Below are positions 17,779 to 27,270 of a stretch of 64,000 nt of DNA, one piece after another (position 1 is the stretch's first letter; each line of letters opens with the position of its first letter). The DNA lies in contig WJPL01000005.1 in assembly GCA_009649675.1 (NCBI GenBank), positions 1 through 64,000 on the forward strand. Direction: 5' to 3'. Source of the DNA: Alphaproteobacteria bacterium HT1-32. Lineage in GTDB: Bacteria; Pseudomonadota; Alphaproteobacteria; Rhodospirillales; HT1-32. Under the pieces are notes generated by a model. The model did not search any database. It had not been told where the DNA came from and saw nothing but the letters and a program-made list of their open reading frames with translations. Made by a program: the position numbers and the translations under genes.

Positions 17779-18681
17779 TTAGCTGAATGGCAGGGATTCC
17801 AGATAGCCGGTTGTTTCTTCACGAACGATTTCGGCCAGCCGGAGGGCCTTGATAGTGCGTTCAGATCCGCGCCGGTAGAGGAAACCAAAACTGAACCCGA
17901 AACGTGGCTCGATCGGGATCATTCTGACCGAATCTCCCAGCGCGGAAGGGGCGAGGGAGTCGCAGATGGTGATGGCCTCCCCCGTGGAGGCAATGACGCA
18001 GGACATATGTGTCAGCGAGGCATTCATGGTGGGGATGAACGGAATGTTCTCACGTTCAAATATCTCTTCTGTTTTCTGGTAAATCAGCGTGTTCGGGTAG
18101 GTTGAGACAATCCGTTCACCAACAAGATCACGGACAGTCACACTTTTCCGGTCTGCAAGCCGGTGGTTCGGCGCGACGACAACCACCGCCGGCACGTCGC
18201 AGAGAGGTTCTGTGACAATTGAGGAATGTCGTGACGGCATGGCACCGATACCGATATCGAACTGCTGGCTGATGATCCTGCGCTCCAGAAACCGTCGTGC
18301 ATGCACATCAAGGGTGATCTGGGTGTCGGGGTACTCGTTCGCCAGACGAACGACAGACTGAGCGACAATCACCGGGGCAATACGCGGCATGGCAATGACG
18401 CGCATCCGGTGAATGGGACTGGCTTTGATTTCTCTCACAATCTGGGGAATCTGCGCGATTGATTCCAGAATACGCTCGGCTTCATGGAAGAACGCTTCAC
18501 CCTCCGGCGTTGCCACAAGCTGGCGTTTGTCGCGGGAGAACAGCTTAAGGTCGAGTTCGGTTTCCAGTATGGAGAGCTGCCGGCTGAGGGCCGACTCACT
18601 GATGTTCATCGCAGTTGCCGCAGCACTCAGTGTGCCGTTCGACATGATCTGGGTCAGCGCCTGAAGGCCTTTGATATTCAT
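17779..18681 (-). CDS. LysR-family regulator of the tct-sulfatase operon
   Basis: 300 residues: N-terminal HTH_1 (residues 1-60; GTLSAAATAMNISESALSRQ) and a LysR substrate-binding domain. Start ATG 18681 gives the normal N terminus; an upstream ATG at 18759 would add 26 unlikely residues. It is divergent from the TctC gene, and LysR proteins usually control the divergent operon with a small-molecule inducer. The likely inducer is the substrate of the transporter and sulfatases. Confidence 0.92.
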   Translation of the reverse strand: MNIKGLQALTQIMSNGTLSAAATAMNISESALSRQLSILETELDLKLFSRDKRQLVATPEGEAFFHEAERILESIAQIPQIVREIKASPIHRMRVIAMPRIAPVIVAQSVVRLANEYPDTQITLDVHARRFLERRIISQQFDIGIGAMPSRHSSIVTEPLCDVPAVVVVAPNHRLADRKSVTVRDLVGERIVSTYPNTLIYQKTEEIFERENIPFIPTMNASLTHMSCVIASTGEAITICDSLAPSALGDSVRMIPIEPRFGFSFGFLYRRGSERTIKALRLAEIVREETTGYLESLPFS

Positions 18682-18747
18682 ATCATGACTCTTCGAAAAA
18701 TTCGCAGAATTGTTCCAACCATCGCAATAGACGGGAGATATCTCAAG

Positions 18748-18768
18748 CTGCACTATCATTCTGTGCAG
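18748..18768. promoter_or_regulatory. inverted repeat, candidate LysR box
   Basis: CTGCAC-N9-GTGCAG, a perfect 6-bp dyad in the divergent LysR/TctC promoter region. LysR sites are typically interrupted dyads of this size. Position and symmetry are the only evidence. Confidence 0.5.
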
Positions 18769-18840
18769 TCTCGGCGCAGTTATGCGCGGATAAGCCCGAC
18801 ATCATTCTTTAATGACTGCTACAGGGAGGGGCGATGGAGG

Positions 18841-19839
18841 ATGATTTGTCAGACAGGAAAATCAAAAATGCAGGGCATTATTCGACGTTTTGCGACTTCG
18901 GCGGTATGCGCAATTGCTGCGGCCTCGATACTTGGCGGCACGGCGGCACAGGCTGAATATCCGGACAAACCGGTTCAGCTGATGGTCGGTTTCTCCGCCG
19001 GTGGCGGTGTTGATACCTACGGCAGAACGCTGGCAAACCTTATCCAGGAAGAACTGGGCCAGCCGATGGTTGTCGTTAACAAGCCGGGTGCGGCAGGTAT
19101 GATTGCTGCAAAAGGCACCGCTGACAGCGAGCCGGATGGCTATACGCTCTATATCACCAATGCGGGCAGCCTGCTGGCGAAGGCGCTGATGGACGGCGCG
19201 AAGTCAAAGCTTGATCCGCTGGCCGACCTGGAACCGCTTGGCGGTGTCGGGGTTCTTGTTTCATCACTGATTGTTCCGGCAGGCAGCCCGTTCAAGACAT
19301 CTGCCGAGATGGTCGAATTTGCGAAGGCCAATCCGGGTAAACTGAAATGGTCGCATCCCGGTCGTGGCAGCCTGCATATGATTGCCGGTGCGGCTTTCCT
19401 GAAAGTAAATGATATCAAGGCGCAGGATATCCCGTTCAAGGGTGGCTCCAAGGCACGCAACGCTGTTGTGGGTGAGCAGGTCGATTTCGGTTTTACCGGA
19501 ATTCAGACGATCAGCGGTTTTGAGTCCAAGGTGCGGGCGCTGGGCGTGACGATGGCCGAGCGTGATACGGTCAACAAGGATGTGCCGACCTTTGATGAAA
19601 TGGGTCTTCAGGGGATCGATATCTCCGGTCCGATGATCGTGTTTGGCCCGAATGGCATGCCGGATGATGTGAAGGCCAGGTTGACCAAAGCTATCATGGC
19701 TGTTGCCAAGGGTGAGAAGTTCCGGGACCTGCTTGAAAAAGGCGGTCTTGCAACGGCATCCTACGATGGGGCGGCAGCAAAGAAGAAGCTCGTCAAGCTG
19801 AAGGCTGATCTTGAGCCGGTCATTGCCGAACTGAAATAA
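18841..19839 (+). CDS. TctC-type periplasmic binding protein of a TTT transporter
   Basis: 332 residues with an N-terminal signal peptide (hydrophobic core SAVCAIAAASILGG, cleavage after AQA) and the Bug/TctC fold: EYPDKPVQLMVGFSAGGGVD then VVVNKPGAAG. It binds a carboxylate-type solute in the periplasm and hands it to TctAB. ATG 18841 has GGAGGGG nine bases upstream; ATG 18868 is an alternative. First gene of an operon running to 28224 with tctB, tctA, two sulfatases, DUF3604 and a cysteine-synthase-like gene; the context suggests a sulfated organic acid as ligand. Confidence 0.9.
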   Translation: MICQTGKSKMQGIIRRFATSAVCAIAAASILGGTAAQAEYPDKPVQLMVGFSAGGGVDTYGRTLANLIQEELGQPMVVVNKPGAAGMIAAKGTADSEPDGYTLYITNAGSLLAKALMDGAKSKLDPLADLEPLGGVGVLVSSLIVPAGSPFKTSAEMVEFAKANPGKLKWSHPGRGSLHMIAGAAFLKVNDIKAQDIPFKGGSKARNAVVGEQVDFGFTGIQTISGFESKVRALGVTMAERDTVNKDVPTFDEMGLQGIDISGPMIVFGPNGMPDDVKARLTKAIMAVAKGEKFRDLLEKGGLATASYDGAAAKKKLVKLKADLEPVIAELK

Positions 19840-19847
19840 TCCTCCTG

Positions 19848-19898
19848 ACAGGCTTCCGGCTGATGGCGGTTATATGCCTGCTGTCAGCCGGGGCCTGT
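19848..19898 (+). promoter_or_regulatory. long hairpin between tctC and tctB
   Basis: ACAGGC-TT-CCGGCTGA (19848-19863) pairs with TCAGCCGG-G-GCCTGT (19884-19898): 14 base pairs with a small internal bulge. There is no clean U-run, so it is more likely an mRNA-stabilising or attenuating element that keeps the binding protein more abundant than the permease. Confidence 0.6.
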
Positions 19899-19931
19899 TC
19901 AGAGTGTTTTCTCAAAGGGGGAGGTTTCAGG

Positions 19932-20420
19932 ATGTCACAGACGTTGCGTGATGCAGCCGTTGGCGGTTTTGTTATGGCCTGTGGGTTGTTCTTTCTGTTT
20001 CAGGCCCGGATCATTGATACAGATCCGGATGATCCGTTCGGACCAAAGCTGGCACCAACAATCATTGCCGGACTGATCATCGGAATGGGACTGTTGCAGT
20101 CGGCTGTTGCTGTTCTTCGCCCTGCTGTGACATCACCGGATGAGGGTTCTCCCGAGCCTTTTCGGCCTGTCCTGTTCTTCAGTGTGATCGCGGCCGGTGT
20201 GGCCTACATCTTCCTGTTCCAGCTTGTCGGTTATCTGATCTCGACGCTCGTTGTGCTGATCGGAATGCTGTTGCTGTTTCGCAACCGGTTCAGCGGCAGG
20301 CTGATGGTTACCGCAGTTATTGGAGCGCTTGTTTATCATGTTGTTTTCATTGAACTGATGAGTGTTCACGACCCGGCATCCCTGCTGAATTTTCGCAGTC
20401 TCATGAATTGGGTGGGATGA
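19932..20420 (+). CDS. TctB small permease subunit
   Basis: 162 residues with four transmembrane segments (about 10-30, 45-65, 85-110, 115-150), the TctB pattern. Start ATG 19932 is preceded by GGGGGAGG. TctB is the small, poorly conserved membrane subunit of tripartite tricarboxylate transporters. It is followed 6 bp later by tctA. Confidence 0.88.
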   Translation: MSQTLRDAAVGGFVMACGLFFLFQARIIDTDPDDPFGPKLAPTIIAGLIIGMGLLQSAVAVLRPAVTSPDEGSPEPFRPVLFFSVIAAGVAYIFLFQLVGYLISTLVVLIGMLLLFRNRFSGRLMVTAVIGALVYHVVFIELMSVHDPASLLNFRSLMNWVG

Positions 20421-20426
20421 CGGACC

Positions 20427-21929
20427 ATGGATATTCTTGATGGTTTTGCCTTTCTGTTCAGCAATCCGGTCGCCCTGCTGTTTGTCGGCCTCGCCGCCGT
20501 CATTGGTATTATTGTTGGTGCCCTGCCAGGTCTGACGGCTGCTGCAGCAATTGCGATGCTGCTTCCGATTACCTTCTATCTTGATCCGTTGTCAGCACTG
20601 GCTTTTCTGTATGTCATCGGGAAATCAGGCCGGTTCGGCGGGTCGATTGCGGCAATTCTGTTCAACACGCCGGGGACGGCGGCCTCTGCTGCGACAATGA
20701 TCGACGGCTATCCGATGGCGCAGGCAGGCAAGTCGGGGAAAGCCCTGAAGATCGCAACCGTTGCCTCCGTGGTTGGTGACTTCTGTGGCGAGATGATTCT
20801 TATTTTCGGGGCAGCTTTTATTGCCTCCTACACGGTTCGGTTCGGACCGCCGGAATATTTTTCGATCTACATCATGGCCTTTGTCGTCATCGGCAGTGTT
20901 ATCGGGAAGTCGATCATCCGGGGGATTCTGAGCACGCTGTTTGGTGCTTTCATTGCGCTGATCGGCCTTGATCCGATAACTGGTGAAAGCCGGATGACGA
21001 TGGATTTTCTTGAACTGGAGTCGGGGCTGTCGCTGGTGCCGCTGCTGATCGGGATTTTTGTTGTCAGCGAAGTGCTGGTTCAGATCGAGGCAAAGGCTGC
21101 GGCAACCTTCTCGCGGTTAGAGGACGGCTCAAAACGGGATCTGGATGCAAACCGGCTTACCCTGTCGGAATTCAGACGCTGCATTCCCGTCATGCTGCGC
21201 TCCTCAGCTGTTGGTTCCTTTATCGGGATGATGCCGGGACTGGGGTCATCGGTTGCCTGTTTCGTGGCTTATGGCGAAGAAAAACGCCGCGCAAAGAACA
21301 AGTCAGAATGGGGCACCGGAATTGTTGAAGGGATCGCGGCACCGGAATCGGCAAACAATGCGGTTTCAGGCCCCAGCATGATCCCGCTGCTGACCCTTGG
21401 GGTTCCGGGCAGCACCATCGCCGCCATTCTGGTCGGGGTTTTCCTGATCCATGGTATTCAGGTCGGTCCCAATATTTTCACCACATCGCATGATCTGGTT
21501 TTCGGGTTGTTTGCGGCGGGGCTGCTGGGCATCGTTCTTTATGGCCTGATCGGTTATTTCGGCGCCCCGTTCATCGGCCGTCTGATTGGGCATGTGTCTC
21601 CGTCCGTCATCTATCCGTTTATCTTCCTGACAGCCTTCATCGCGGCCTATTCGGCACGGTCCAGCCTGTTTGATGTCGGGGTTGCCCTGGCATTTGGTGT
21701 GGTCGGATATCTTATGCGGCGGTTCGATTTCTCGGCACCGGCGTTCATCATCGCCTTCGTTCTTGCAAAGGGGGCTGAGGAAGCATTCCGGCAATCCCTG
21801 CTGCTGTCGGACAACGGCATGCTGATCTTTGTCGAGCGACCGGTGTCCGTAGCTTTCCTGCTGGTCGGTGCGGTCGTCGTTGGCGTGCGGATGATTGGCG
21901 TATTACGTAAACCAAAGACGGAACTCTGA
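20427..21929 (+). CDS. TctA large permease subunit
   Basis: 500 residues, about 12 membrane segments, with the conserved TctA blocks GALPGLTAAAAIAMLLP (near 30) and IPLLTLGVPGSTIAAIL (near 320). It forms the cation-coupled channel of the TTT transporter together with TctB. Length and motifs are normal. The stop is directly followed by the first sulfatase ATG, so transport and hydrolysis are co-expressed. Confidence 0.95.
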   Translation: MDILDGFAFLFSNPVALLFVGLAAVIGIIVGALPGLTAAAAIAMLLPITFYLDPLSALAFLYVIGKSGRFGGSIAAILFNTPGTAASAATMIDGYPMAQAGKSGKALKIATVASVVGDFCGEMILIFGAAFIASYTVRFGPPEYFSIYIMAFVVIGSVIGKSIIRGILSTLFGAFIALIGLDPITGESRMTMDFLELESGLSLVPLLIGIFVVSEVLVQIEAKAAATFSRLEDGSKRDLDANRLTLSEFRRCIPVMLRSSAVGSFIGMMPGLGSSVACFVAYGEEKRRAKNKSEWGTGIVEGIAAPESANNAVSGPSMIPLLTLGVPGSTIAAILVGVFLIHGIQVGPNIFTTSHDLVFGLFAAGLLGIVLYGLIGYFGAPFIGRLIGHVSPSVIYPFIFLTAFIAAYSARSSLFDVGVALAFGVVGYLMRRFDFSAPAFIIAFVLAKGAEEAFRQSLLLSDNGMLIFVERPVSVAFLLVGAVVVGVRMIGVLRKPKTEL

Positions 21930-21930
21930 T

Positions 21931-23385
21931 ATGACCAGCCCAAAAACACCGAATCTGCTGATCCTGATGTCTGATGAGCATTCCCGCAAGGCGCTGGGCT
22001 GTTACGGCAATCCGTTGCTTAAGACGCCGAACCTTGACCGGCTTGCTGCCCGGGGGACCCTGTTCAGCAACGCCTATACACCCTGTCCGATCTGCGTGCC
22101 GGCCCGTGCCGCCTTTGCGACCGGGCAATATGGTCATGCAAGCGGGCACTGGGATAATGCAACGCCCTATATCGGTGAACCGAAGTCATGGGGGCACGCC
22201 CTGCAACAGGCCGGCGTGACGGTGGGGTCTATCGGCAAGCTTCATTACCGAAATGCCGAAGATGATACCGGTTTTGATTTTCAGCAATTACCGATGCATC
22301 TGGTTGGCGGCGTTGGTGATGTTCTGGGCTGTGTGCGCGAACCCTTGCCGGTACGCTGGAAGACCCGGACCATGGCTGAAAAGATTGGACCGGGTGAGAC
22401 ATCCTATACCGCCTATGACCGTTCGATTACGGAAGCCGCGACAAGCTGGATTTCTGACCGTTCAGCGGCTGAAAACGATAAGCCCTGGGCTTTGTTCGTG
22501 TCGATGGTGGCACCGCATTTTCCGCTGATTGCGCCGGAAGAATTTTACGAACTCTATGAGGCAGCCGGGACAATGCCGTCAAAGCTGGCGGATGATCCGG
22601 ACCATCCGTGGCTGGTCGCTTTCCGGAAATGCTACCCTTATGACAACTTTACTGACGAGACGACGCGGATTGCGCTGGCATCCTATTTTGGTCTGGTGAG
22701 TTTCCTCGACAATAATGTCGGCAAAATCCTGGACAGCCTGGATGCTGCAGGCCTGACCGACAACACCCGTATTCTGTATGTCAGCGACCATGGCGACAAT
22801 ATGGGAGAGCGGGGGCTTTGGGGTAAATCAACGCTGTATGAGGAATCCGCCGGCATTCCGATGATTGCTGCCGGTCCGGGTATTCCGTCAGGGCGTGTTT
22901 CAGCAACGCCTGTCAGTCTGGTCGATGTCTACCCGACCGTCATTGACGCGATGGGGCTGGTGCCTGACGGAACAGATCGTCAGGGTCGGTCGCTGCTCGA
23001 AATTGCAAATAACCCGGATGATCCGGAGCGGGTTGTCTATACAGAATATCATGCGGCGGGGGCGTCCGGCGGTGCCTTCATGGTCCGTCGCGGCCAGTGG
23101 AAGCTTTGCTATTATATTGATATGCCGCCGCAACTGTTCGATCTGGCGGCAGATCCGGAGGAACTCCGTGATCTCGGCAAATCTCCGGATTACGCCGATA
23201 TTCGCGCCAGTCTCGAAGCTGACCTGCGGGCGATCTGCGATCCGGAAGAGGTGGATCGCTGCGCCCATCGTGATCAGGCAGCCATCATCGCGGCCAATGG
23301 CGGCCGTGAAAAGGTTGTCGAGCGTGGTGGTTTTGGCGCCACGCCAGCCCCCGGTGAAGCACCCCAGTTTACGGCCTCCGGCTAA
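21931..23385 (+). CDS. sulfatase (formylglycine-dependent), first of two
   Basis: 484 residues of the alkaline phosphatase/sulfatase superfamily. The formylglycine motif is C55-V-P-A-R59; N-terminal metal ligands lie in LILMSDEHS (D15) and the second metal motif is SDHGDNMGERG. No signal peptide, so it works in the cytoplasm on an imported sulfate ester; several choline-sulfatase-like enzymes share this form. The modifying enzyme (FGE or anSME) is not in the window. Start ATG 21931 lies one base after the tctA stop. Confidence 0.9.
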   Translation: MTSPKTPNLLILMSDEHSRKALGCYGNPLLKTPNLDRLAARGTLFSNAYTPCPICVPARAAFATGQYGHASGHWDNATPYIGEPKSWGHALQQAGVTVGSIGKLHYRNAEDDTGFDFQQLPMHLVGGVGDVLGCVREPLPVRWKTRTMAEKIGPGETSYTAYDRSITEAATSWISDRSAAENDKPWALFVSMVAPHFPLIAPEEFYELYEAAGTMPSKLADDPDHPWLVAFRKCYPYDNFTDETTRIALASYFGLVSFLDNNVGKILDSLDAAGLTDNTRILYVSDHGDNMGERGLWGKSTLYEESAGIPMIAAGPGIPSGRVSATPVSLVDVYPTVIDAMGLVPDGTDRQGRSLLEIANNPDDPERVVYTEYHAAGASGGAFMVRRGQWKLCYYIDMPPQLFDLAADPEELRDLGKSPDYADIRASLEADLRAICDPEEVDRCAHRDQAAIIAANGGREKVVERGGFGATPAPGEAPQFTASG

Positions 23386-23479
23386 CCGGAACAGCGATAA
23401 CATCTGGCGTATCAGGCCATGCCTGACAGGACAACTGCGCCCGAATTCACTCTGTCGACAAGATTAAGGATATTACGAA

Positions 23480-25021
23480 ATGACCCGACGTCCGAACATT
23501 CTTCTCATCACTTCCGACATGCAGCGCGCCGATTGTTTCGGACGGTTTGAGAAACGCGGGGTGCGGGCGCCACATGTTGAAATGCTGGCTGAAGCCGGCA
23601 CCCGGTTTTCCTCCTGCATCACGCCGAGCCCGATCTGCATGCCGGCACGGGCTTCCATTCTGACCGGGTTGCTGCCGCTGACGCATGGTCTTTATGACAA
23701 CGGGATCGATCTCAGCCCGGAGATGTCTGACCGGGGTTTTGCCGGGACGCTGGGACGTGCCGGCTACCGGACCGGTTTTATCGGCAAGGCACATTTCTCG
23801 ACCTTTGAAACCTTCAAGCCGACAGGCTCGCCGGAATGCCGGTTCAGTTCTGCGGATTATCCGGAAGACTGGACCGGTCCCTATGGTGGCTTCGACCATG
23901 TTGAGCTGATGACCGTCGGGCATCTGCACCGCAAGCGGGCACCGGAGCGCCCGCCGCATGGTCAGCATTATGAACGCTGGTTCTGGTCGCGGGCAGAAGG
24001 TGACCGACCGTTTGAGATGCATACGACCAGCATGAGCCCGGAAACGGGAGCGGCAAATACCTGGGATTCCGCCTTGCCGGAAGCCTGGCACACCAGCACC
24101 TGGACGGCTGACCGGGCAATTGATTTTCTCTCGAAACAGGACGGCGATACCCCGTTCTGTGCCTGGGTCTCGTTCCCGGATCCGCATCAGCCCTATTCAC
24201 CGCCTGATCCGTGGCACAGAATGTATGACCCGGACGAAGTCACAATTCCCGAACATCGCACGATGGACCTTGAACGGCGTCCCTGGTGGCACCGCGCCGC
24301 GCTGGAAGGTGAGCCGCAGATCAAGGATGCGCGGCTGGCCAATCACCGCAAGACCGTCTCCCGTGTCCCGCCGCAGACGGACGAGCAGCTTCGCCATATG
24401 ACGGCGAATTATTTCGGCATGATCTCGCTGGTCGATCACAATGTCGGCCGCATTCTGAATGCGCTGGCCGATCAGGGACTGAAGGAAGATACGCTGATTA
24501 TCTATACCAGTGACCATGGCGAGTTCCTCGGCGATCACGGCCTATATCTCAAAGGGCCGATGCTTTATGATTCACTGCTGCGGGTCGGGCTTGTCATGTC
24601 CGGTCCGGGTATCCCGGCCGGACAGGTTGTCGATGCGCCGGTATCGACAATGGATCTGCCGGCAACTTTCTATGATATCGCCGGGGTTGAGGCACCGATG
24701 CCGCTGCAAAGCGAAAGCCTGTTGCCGGTCATGAAAGACGGCAAGGGCCGTGCCGCGGCCTACAATGAATGGTCCCTGCAGGCTGTTCGCTGTGGTGTGG
24801 CGCTGGACCTGCGAACCGTCCGGACGACGACACACCGCCTGACCCTGGAACTGGGGTCGAATGAAGGCGAAATGTATGACCTGGTGAACGACCCGGACGA
24901 GATGGACAACATCTATGCCGACCCGGCGCACTCGGAAATCCGTCAGCATCTCGAAGAACTGATCCGCAACCGCCCGGGTGAAGTTCTGGAAAACCTGCCG
25001 GAAGCGGTTGGTATTTACTGA
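23480..25021 (+). CDS. sulfatase (formylglycine-dependent), second of two
   Basis: 513 residues; formylglycine motif C53-M-P-A-R57, metal ligands in NILLITSDMQR and SDHGEFLGDHG. Cytoplasmic, no signal peptide. AAGGA eight bases upstream supports ATG 23480. It is clearly divergent from the preceding sulfatase, so the pair probably acts on different sulfate esters or successive positions of one substrate; a phosphonate monoester hydrolase activity is an alternative within this superfamily. Confidence 0.88.
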   Translation: MTRRPNILLITSDMQRADCFGRFEKRGVRAPHVEMLAEAGTRFSSCITPSPICMPARASILTGLLPLTHGLYDNGIDLSPEMSDRGFAGTLGRAGYRTGFIGKAHFSTFETFKPTGSPECRFSSADYPEDWTGPYGGFDHVELMTVGHLHRKRAPERPPHGQHYERWFWSRAEGDRPFEMHTTSMSPETGAANTWDSALPEAWHTSTWTADRAIDFLSKQDGDTPFCAWVSFPDPHQPYSPPDPWHRMYDPDEVTIPEHRTMDLERRPWWHRAALEGEPQIKDARLANHRKTVSRVPPQTDEQLRHMTANYFGMISLVDHNVGRILNALADQGLKEDTLIIYTSDHGEFLGDHGLYLKGPMLYDSLLRVGLVMSGPGIPAGQVVDAPVSTMDLPATFYDIAGVEAPMPLQSESLLPVMKDGKGRAAAYNEWSLQAVRCGVALDLRTVRTTTHRLTLELGSNEGEMYDLVNDPDEMDNIYADPAHSEIRQHLEELIRNRPGEVLENLPEAVGIY

Positions 25022-25058
25022 TCCCCTTTTGACCCCCATTCGCTGACTGGAAAACCAG

Positions 25059-27257
25059 ATGCCTTACAATACCTATCGCCGTGATCTTATGGGGACTGCG
25101 GTTATCAGCCCGGAGGGACAGTTTGAAGCCGGTTCCTGGCAATCGCTGACGCTGGTTTATACGGCGGGCAAGTTTGGCATTGATGATCAGGGAGGGCTGC
25201 GTATCGGGTTTCGCGGCCACTTCGATGGCTCTGCCCTGCAGACCAGCGACCCCGAAGCGCCGGGCTTCACATCCGTGGAGGCATCAAACGGGGTTCCGCT
25301 GAATGTGGTCTATGACATTCGCCGGAACATCCGGCCCTGGAACAAAAGCCTGTTTATCCGCTGCCTGCGTTTTCTGAAGGAAGGTGACCAGATCACCATC
25401 CGGTTTGGCGACCAGCGTCAGGGGTCTCCGGGTATGCGGATGCAGACTTTCTGTGAGTCCTGCTTCATGTTTCAGGTCACGGTTGACCCGTTTGCGACCC
25501 AGGATTTCATTGCCCTGCCAGCCGAGCGGCAGCCAACGATTGCCATCGTCTCTGGTCCGCCGGTCAACTGGAAAGTTGTTGCGCCGACATTGCGCCGTCC
25601 GGGTGAGGCTTTCCGGCTGTCGCTTAAGGCAGAAGATGTCTGGGGGAATCCGTCCAATCAGGTTGACCGGACAGTATCTCTGTCTGCGACCGGGCCGGTT
25701 ACCGGATTGCCGGAGACGGTGACATTCCGGTCCGGTGACTTCGCACAGGTTGCAGAAGGTCTGTCGATTGATAAGCCGGGAACTTATCGCTTCAGTGTTC
25801 TGGACGAGGCCGGAGAGCTGTTATGCCAGAGCAATCCGCTGGTCATCCGGGATATGCCCTTTGCCCATTTCTGGAGCGATATGCACGGGCAGAGTGAAGA
25901 GACCATCGGAATCAATACGGCGCGGGAGTATTTTGAATTCGCCCGTGAAAAATCCTTTCTCGATATCTGCGGGCATCAGGGTAATGATTTTCAGATCACC
26001 GATGCCTTCTGGGCAGAACTGAACAGTCTGACAGCCGAGTTCCAGATTCCCGGCAAGTTCGTGACGCTGCCGGGATATGAATGGTCGGGGAATACCGGGC
26101 TGGGCGGTGATCATAATGTCTGGTACCGCACGGAAGGCCGCCCGATCTACCGGTCCAGCCGTGCGCTGGTTGAAGATCGCACCGCACCGGAAACCGATGC
26201 CCATTCAGCGATTGACCTGATTGAGCGTCTGAAAGATGAGGATGCGCTGGTTGTTGCCCATGTCGGCGGGCGCTATGCCGATATCAAATATGCCCATGAC
26301 GCCAAGCTGGAACCGTCGGTCGAAGTCCATTCAGCATGGGGTACTTTTGAATGGATTCTGAAAGATGCTTTCGAGGCCGGTTATCGCATCGGCATCGTCG
26401 CCTCCAGTGATGGTCACAAGGGCCGTCCGGGAGCCAGCTATCCCGGTGACAGTGCCTTTGGTTCCTATGGCGGGCTGACATGCCATCTGCTGTCGGAACT
26501 GGACCGGGACGAAGTGTTCCGGGAGTTCCGCAAGCGCCATCATTATGCAACGACCGGTGCCCGTATCTATCTGGATGTCACGGCTGGTTTCGATACGGAC
26601 ACACCATCCTGCCGGATGGGCGATATTGTCGGGACAGACAGTGCGGGGCTGGATCTGCAGATTGATGTTGAGGCTGCGGCCCCCATCGAACGGATAGACA
26701 TTTTTGACGGGCTCGACAATCTGGCGACCCTGCGTCCCTGGTCACTCGACGACCGGCAGGGACGACTGCGGATTACCTGTGCCGGACAACATTACCGTGG
26801 GCGGGGGCGTCTGGTGCGCTGGACGGGAACGGCGCAGACCACAGAAGGGTCGATCAGGCGGATCGGGGCGGTGAATTTCTGGAATCCGCATCATCAGCCG
26901 CAACAAACCAGTGATAACAGGGTCGACTGGCGGGTCGTTACAACCGGTGGTGCAGCCTCGGTGGATGTCTGGCTGGATGACGATGCCTGGAAAGGTGAGA
27001 TGGAGATTGAAACCAGCGAGACCACAGTGACCGTCAGTCTGACGGACCTGACGGCAGAGGGTGAAACGCATTCCTGCGGCGGAATGGATATCCGGCTGAT
27101 GGCATCGCGCTTGCCGGACAGCCTGACAGAGACAGGGTTTTCCCAGTCCCGACGAATTGAACTGGCTGCGGGCCGTGAGGCCCGGCTGTTTGTCCGGGTG
27201 ACACAGGAAGATGGTCATCAGGCCTGGTCCAGTCCGATTTACGTTACCCGGACCTGA
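25059..27257 (+). CDS. DUF3604 (PHP-like) protein
   Basis: 732 residues, no signal peptide. Residues about 1-265 are beta-rich; the central part has PHP-like metal motifs: FWSDMHGQSEET (about 268-279), CGHQGNDF, GGDHNVW, VVAHVGG and IVASSDGHKGRPG. This is the layout of DUF3604, a family without a proven reaction; a metal-dependent phosphoesterase or sulfo-ester hydrolase is a guess from the fold. The operon position after two sulfatases suggests a further step on the same substrate. Length is normal for the family. Confidence 0.85.
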   Translation: MPYNTYRRDLMGTAVISPEGQFEAGSWQSLTLVYTAGKFGIDDQGGLRIGFRGHFDGSALQTSDPEAPGFTSVEASNGVPLNVVYDIRRNIRPWNKSLFIRCLRFLKEGDQITIRFGDQRQGSPGMRMQTFCESCFMFQVTVDPFATQDFIALPAERQPTIAIVSGPPVNWKVVAPTLRRPGEAFRLSLKAEDVWGNPSNQVDRTVSLSATGPVTGLPETVTFRSGDFAQVAEGLSIDKPGTYRFSVLDEAGELLCQSNPLVIRDMPFAHFWSDMHGQSEETIGINTAREYFEFAREKSFLDICGHQGNDFQITDAFWAELNSLTAEFQIPGKFVTLPGYEWSGNTGLGGDHNVWYRTEGRPIYRSSRALVEDRTAPETDAHSAIDLIERLKDEDALVVAHVGGRYADIKYAHDAKLEPSVEVHSAWGTFEWILKDAFEAGYRIGIVASSDGHKGRPGASYPGDSAFGSYGGLTCHLLSELDRDEVFREFRKRHHYATTGARIYLDVTAGFDTDTPSCRMGDIVGTDSAGLDLQIDVEAAAPIERIDIFDGLDNLATLRPWSLDDRQGRLRITCAGQHYRGRGRLVRWTGTAQTTEGSIRRIGAVNFWNPHHQPQQTSDNRVDWRVVTTGGAASVDVWLDDDAWKGEMEIETSETTVTVSLTDLTAEGETHSCGGMDIRLMASRLPDSLTETGFSQSRRIELAAGREARLFVRVTQEDGHQAWSSPIYVTRT

Positions 27258-27270
27258 AGGAGTAACGACC

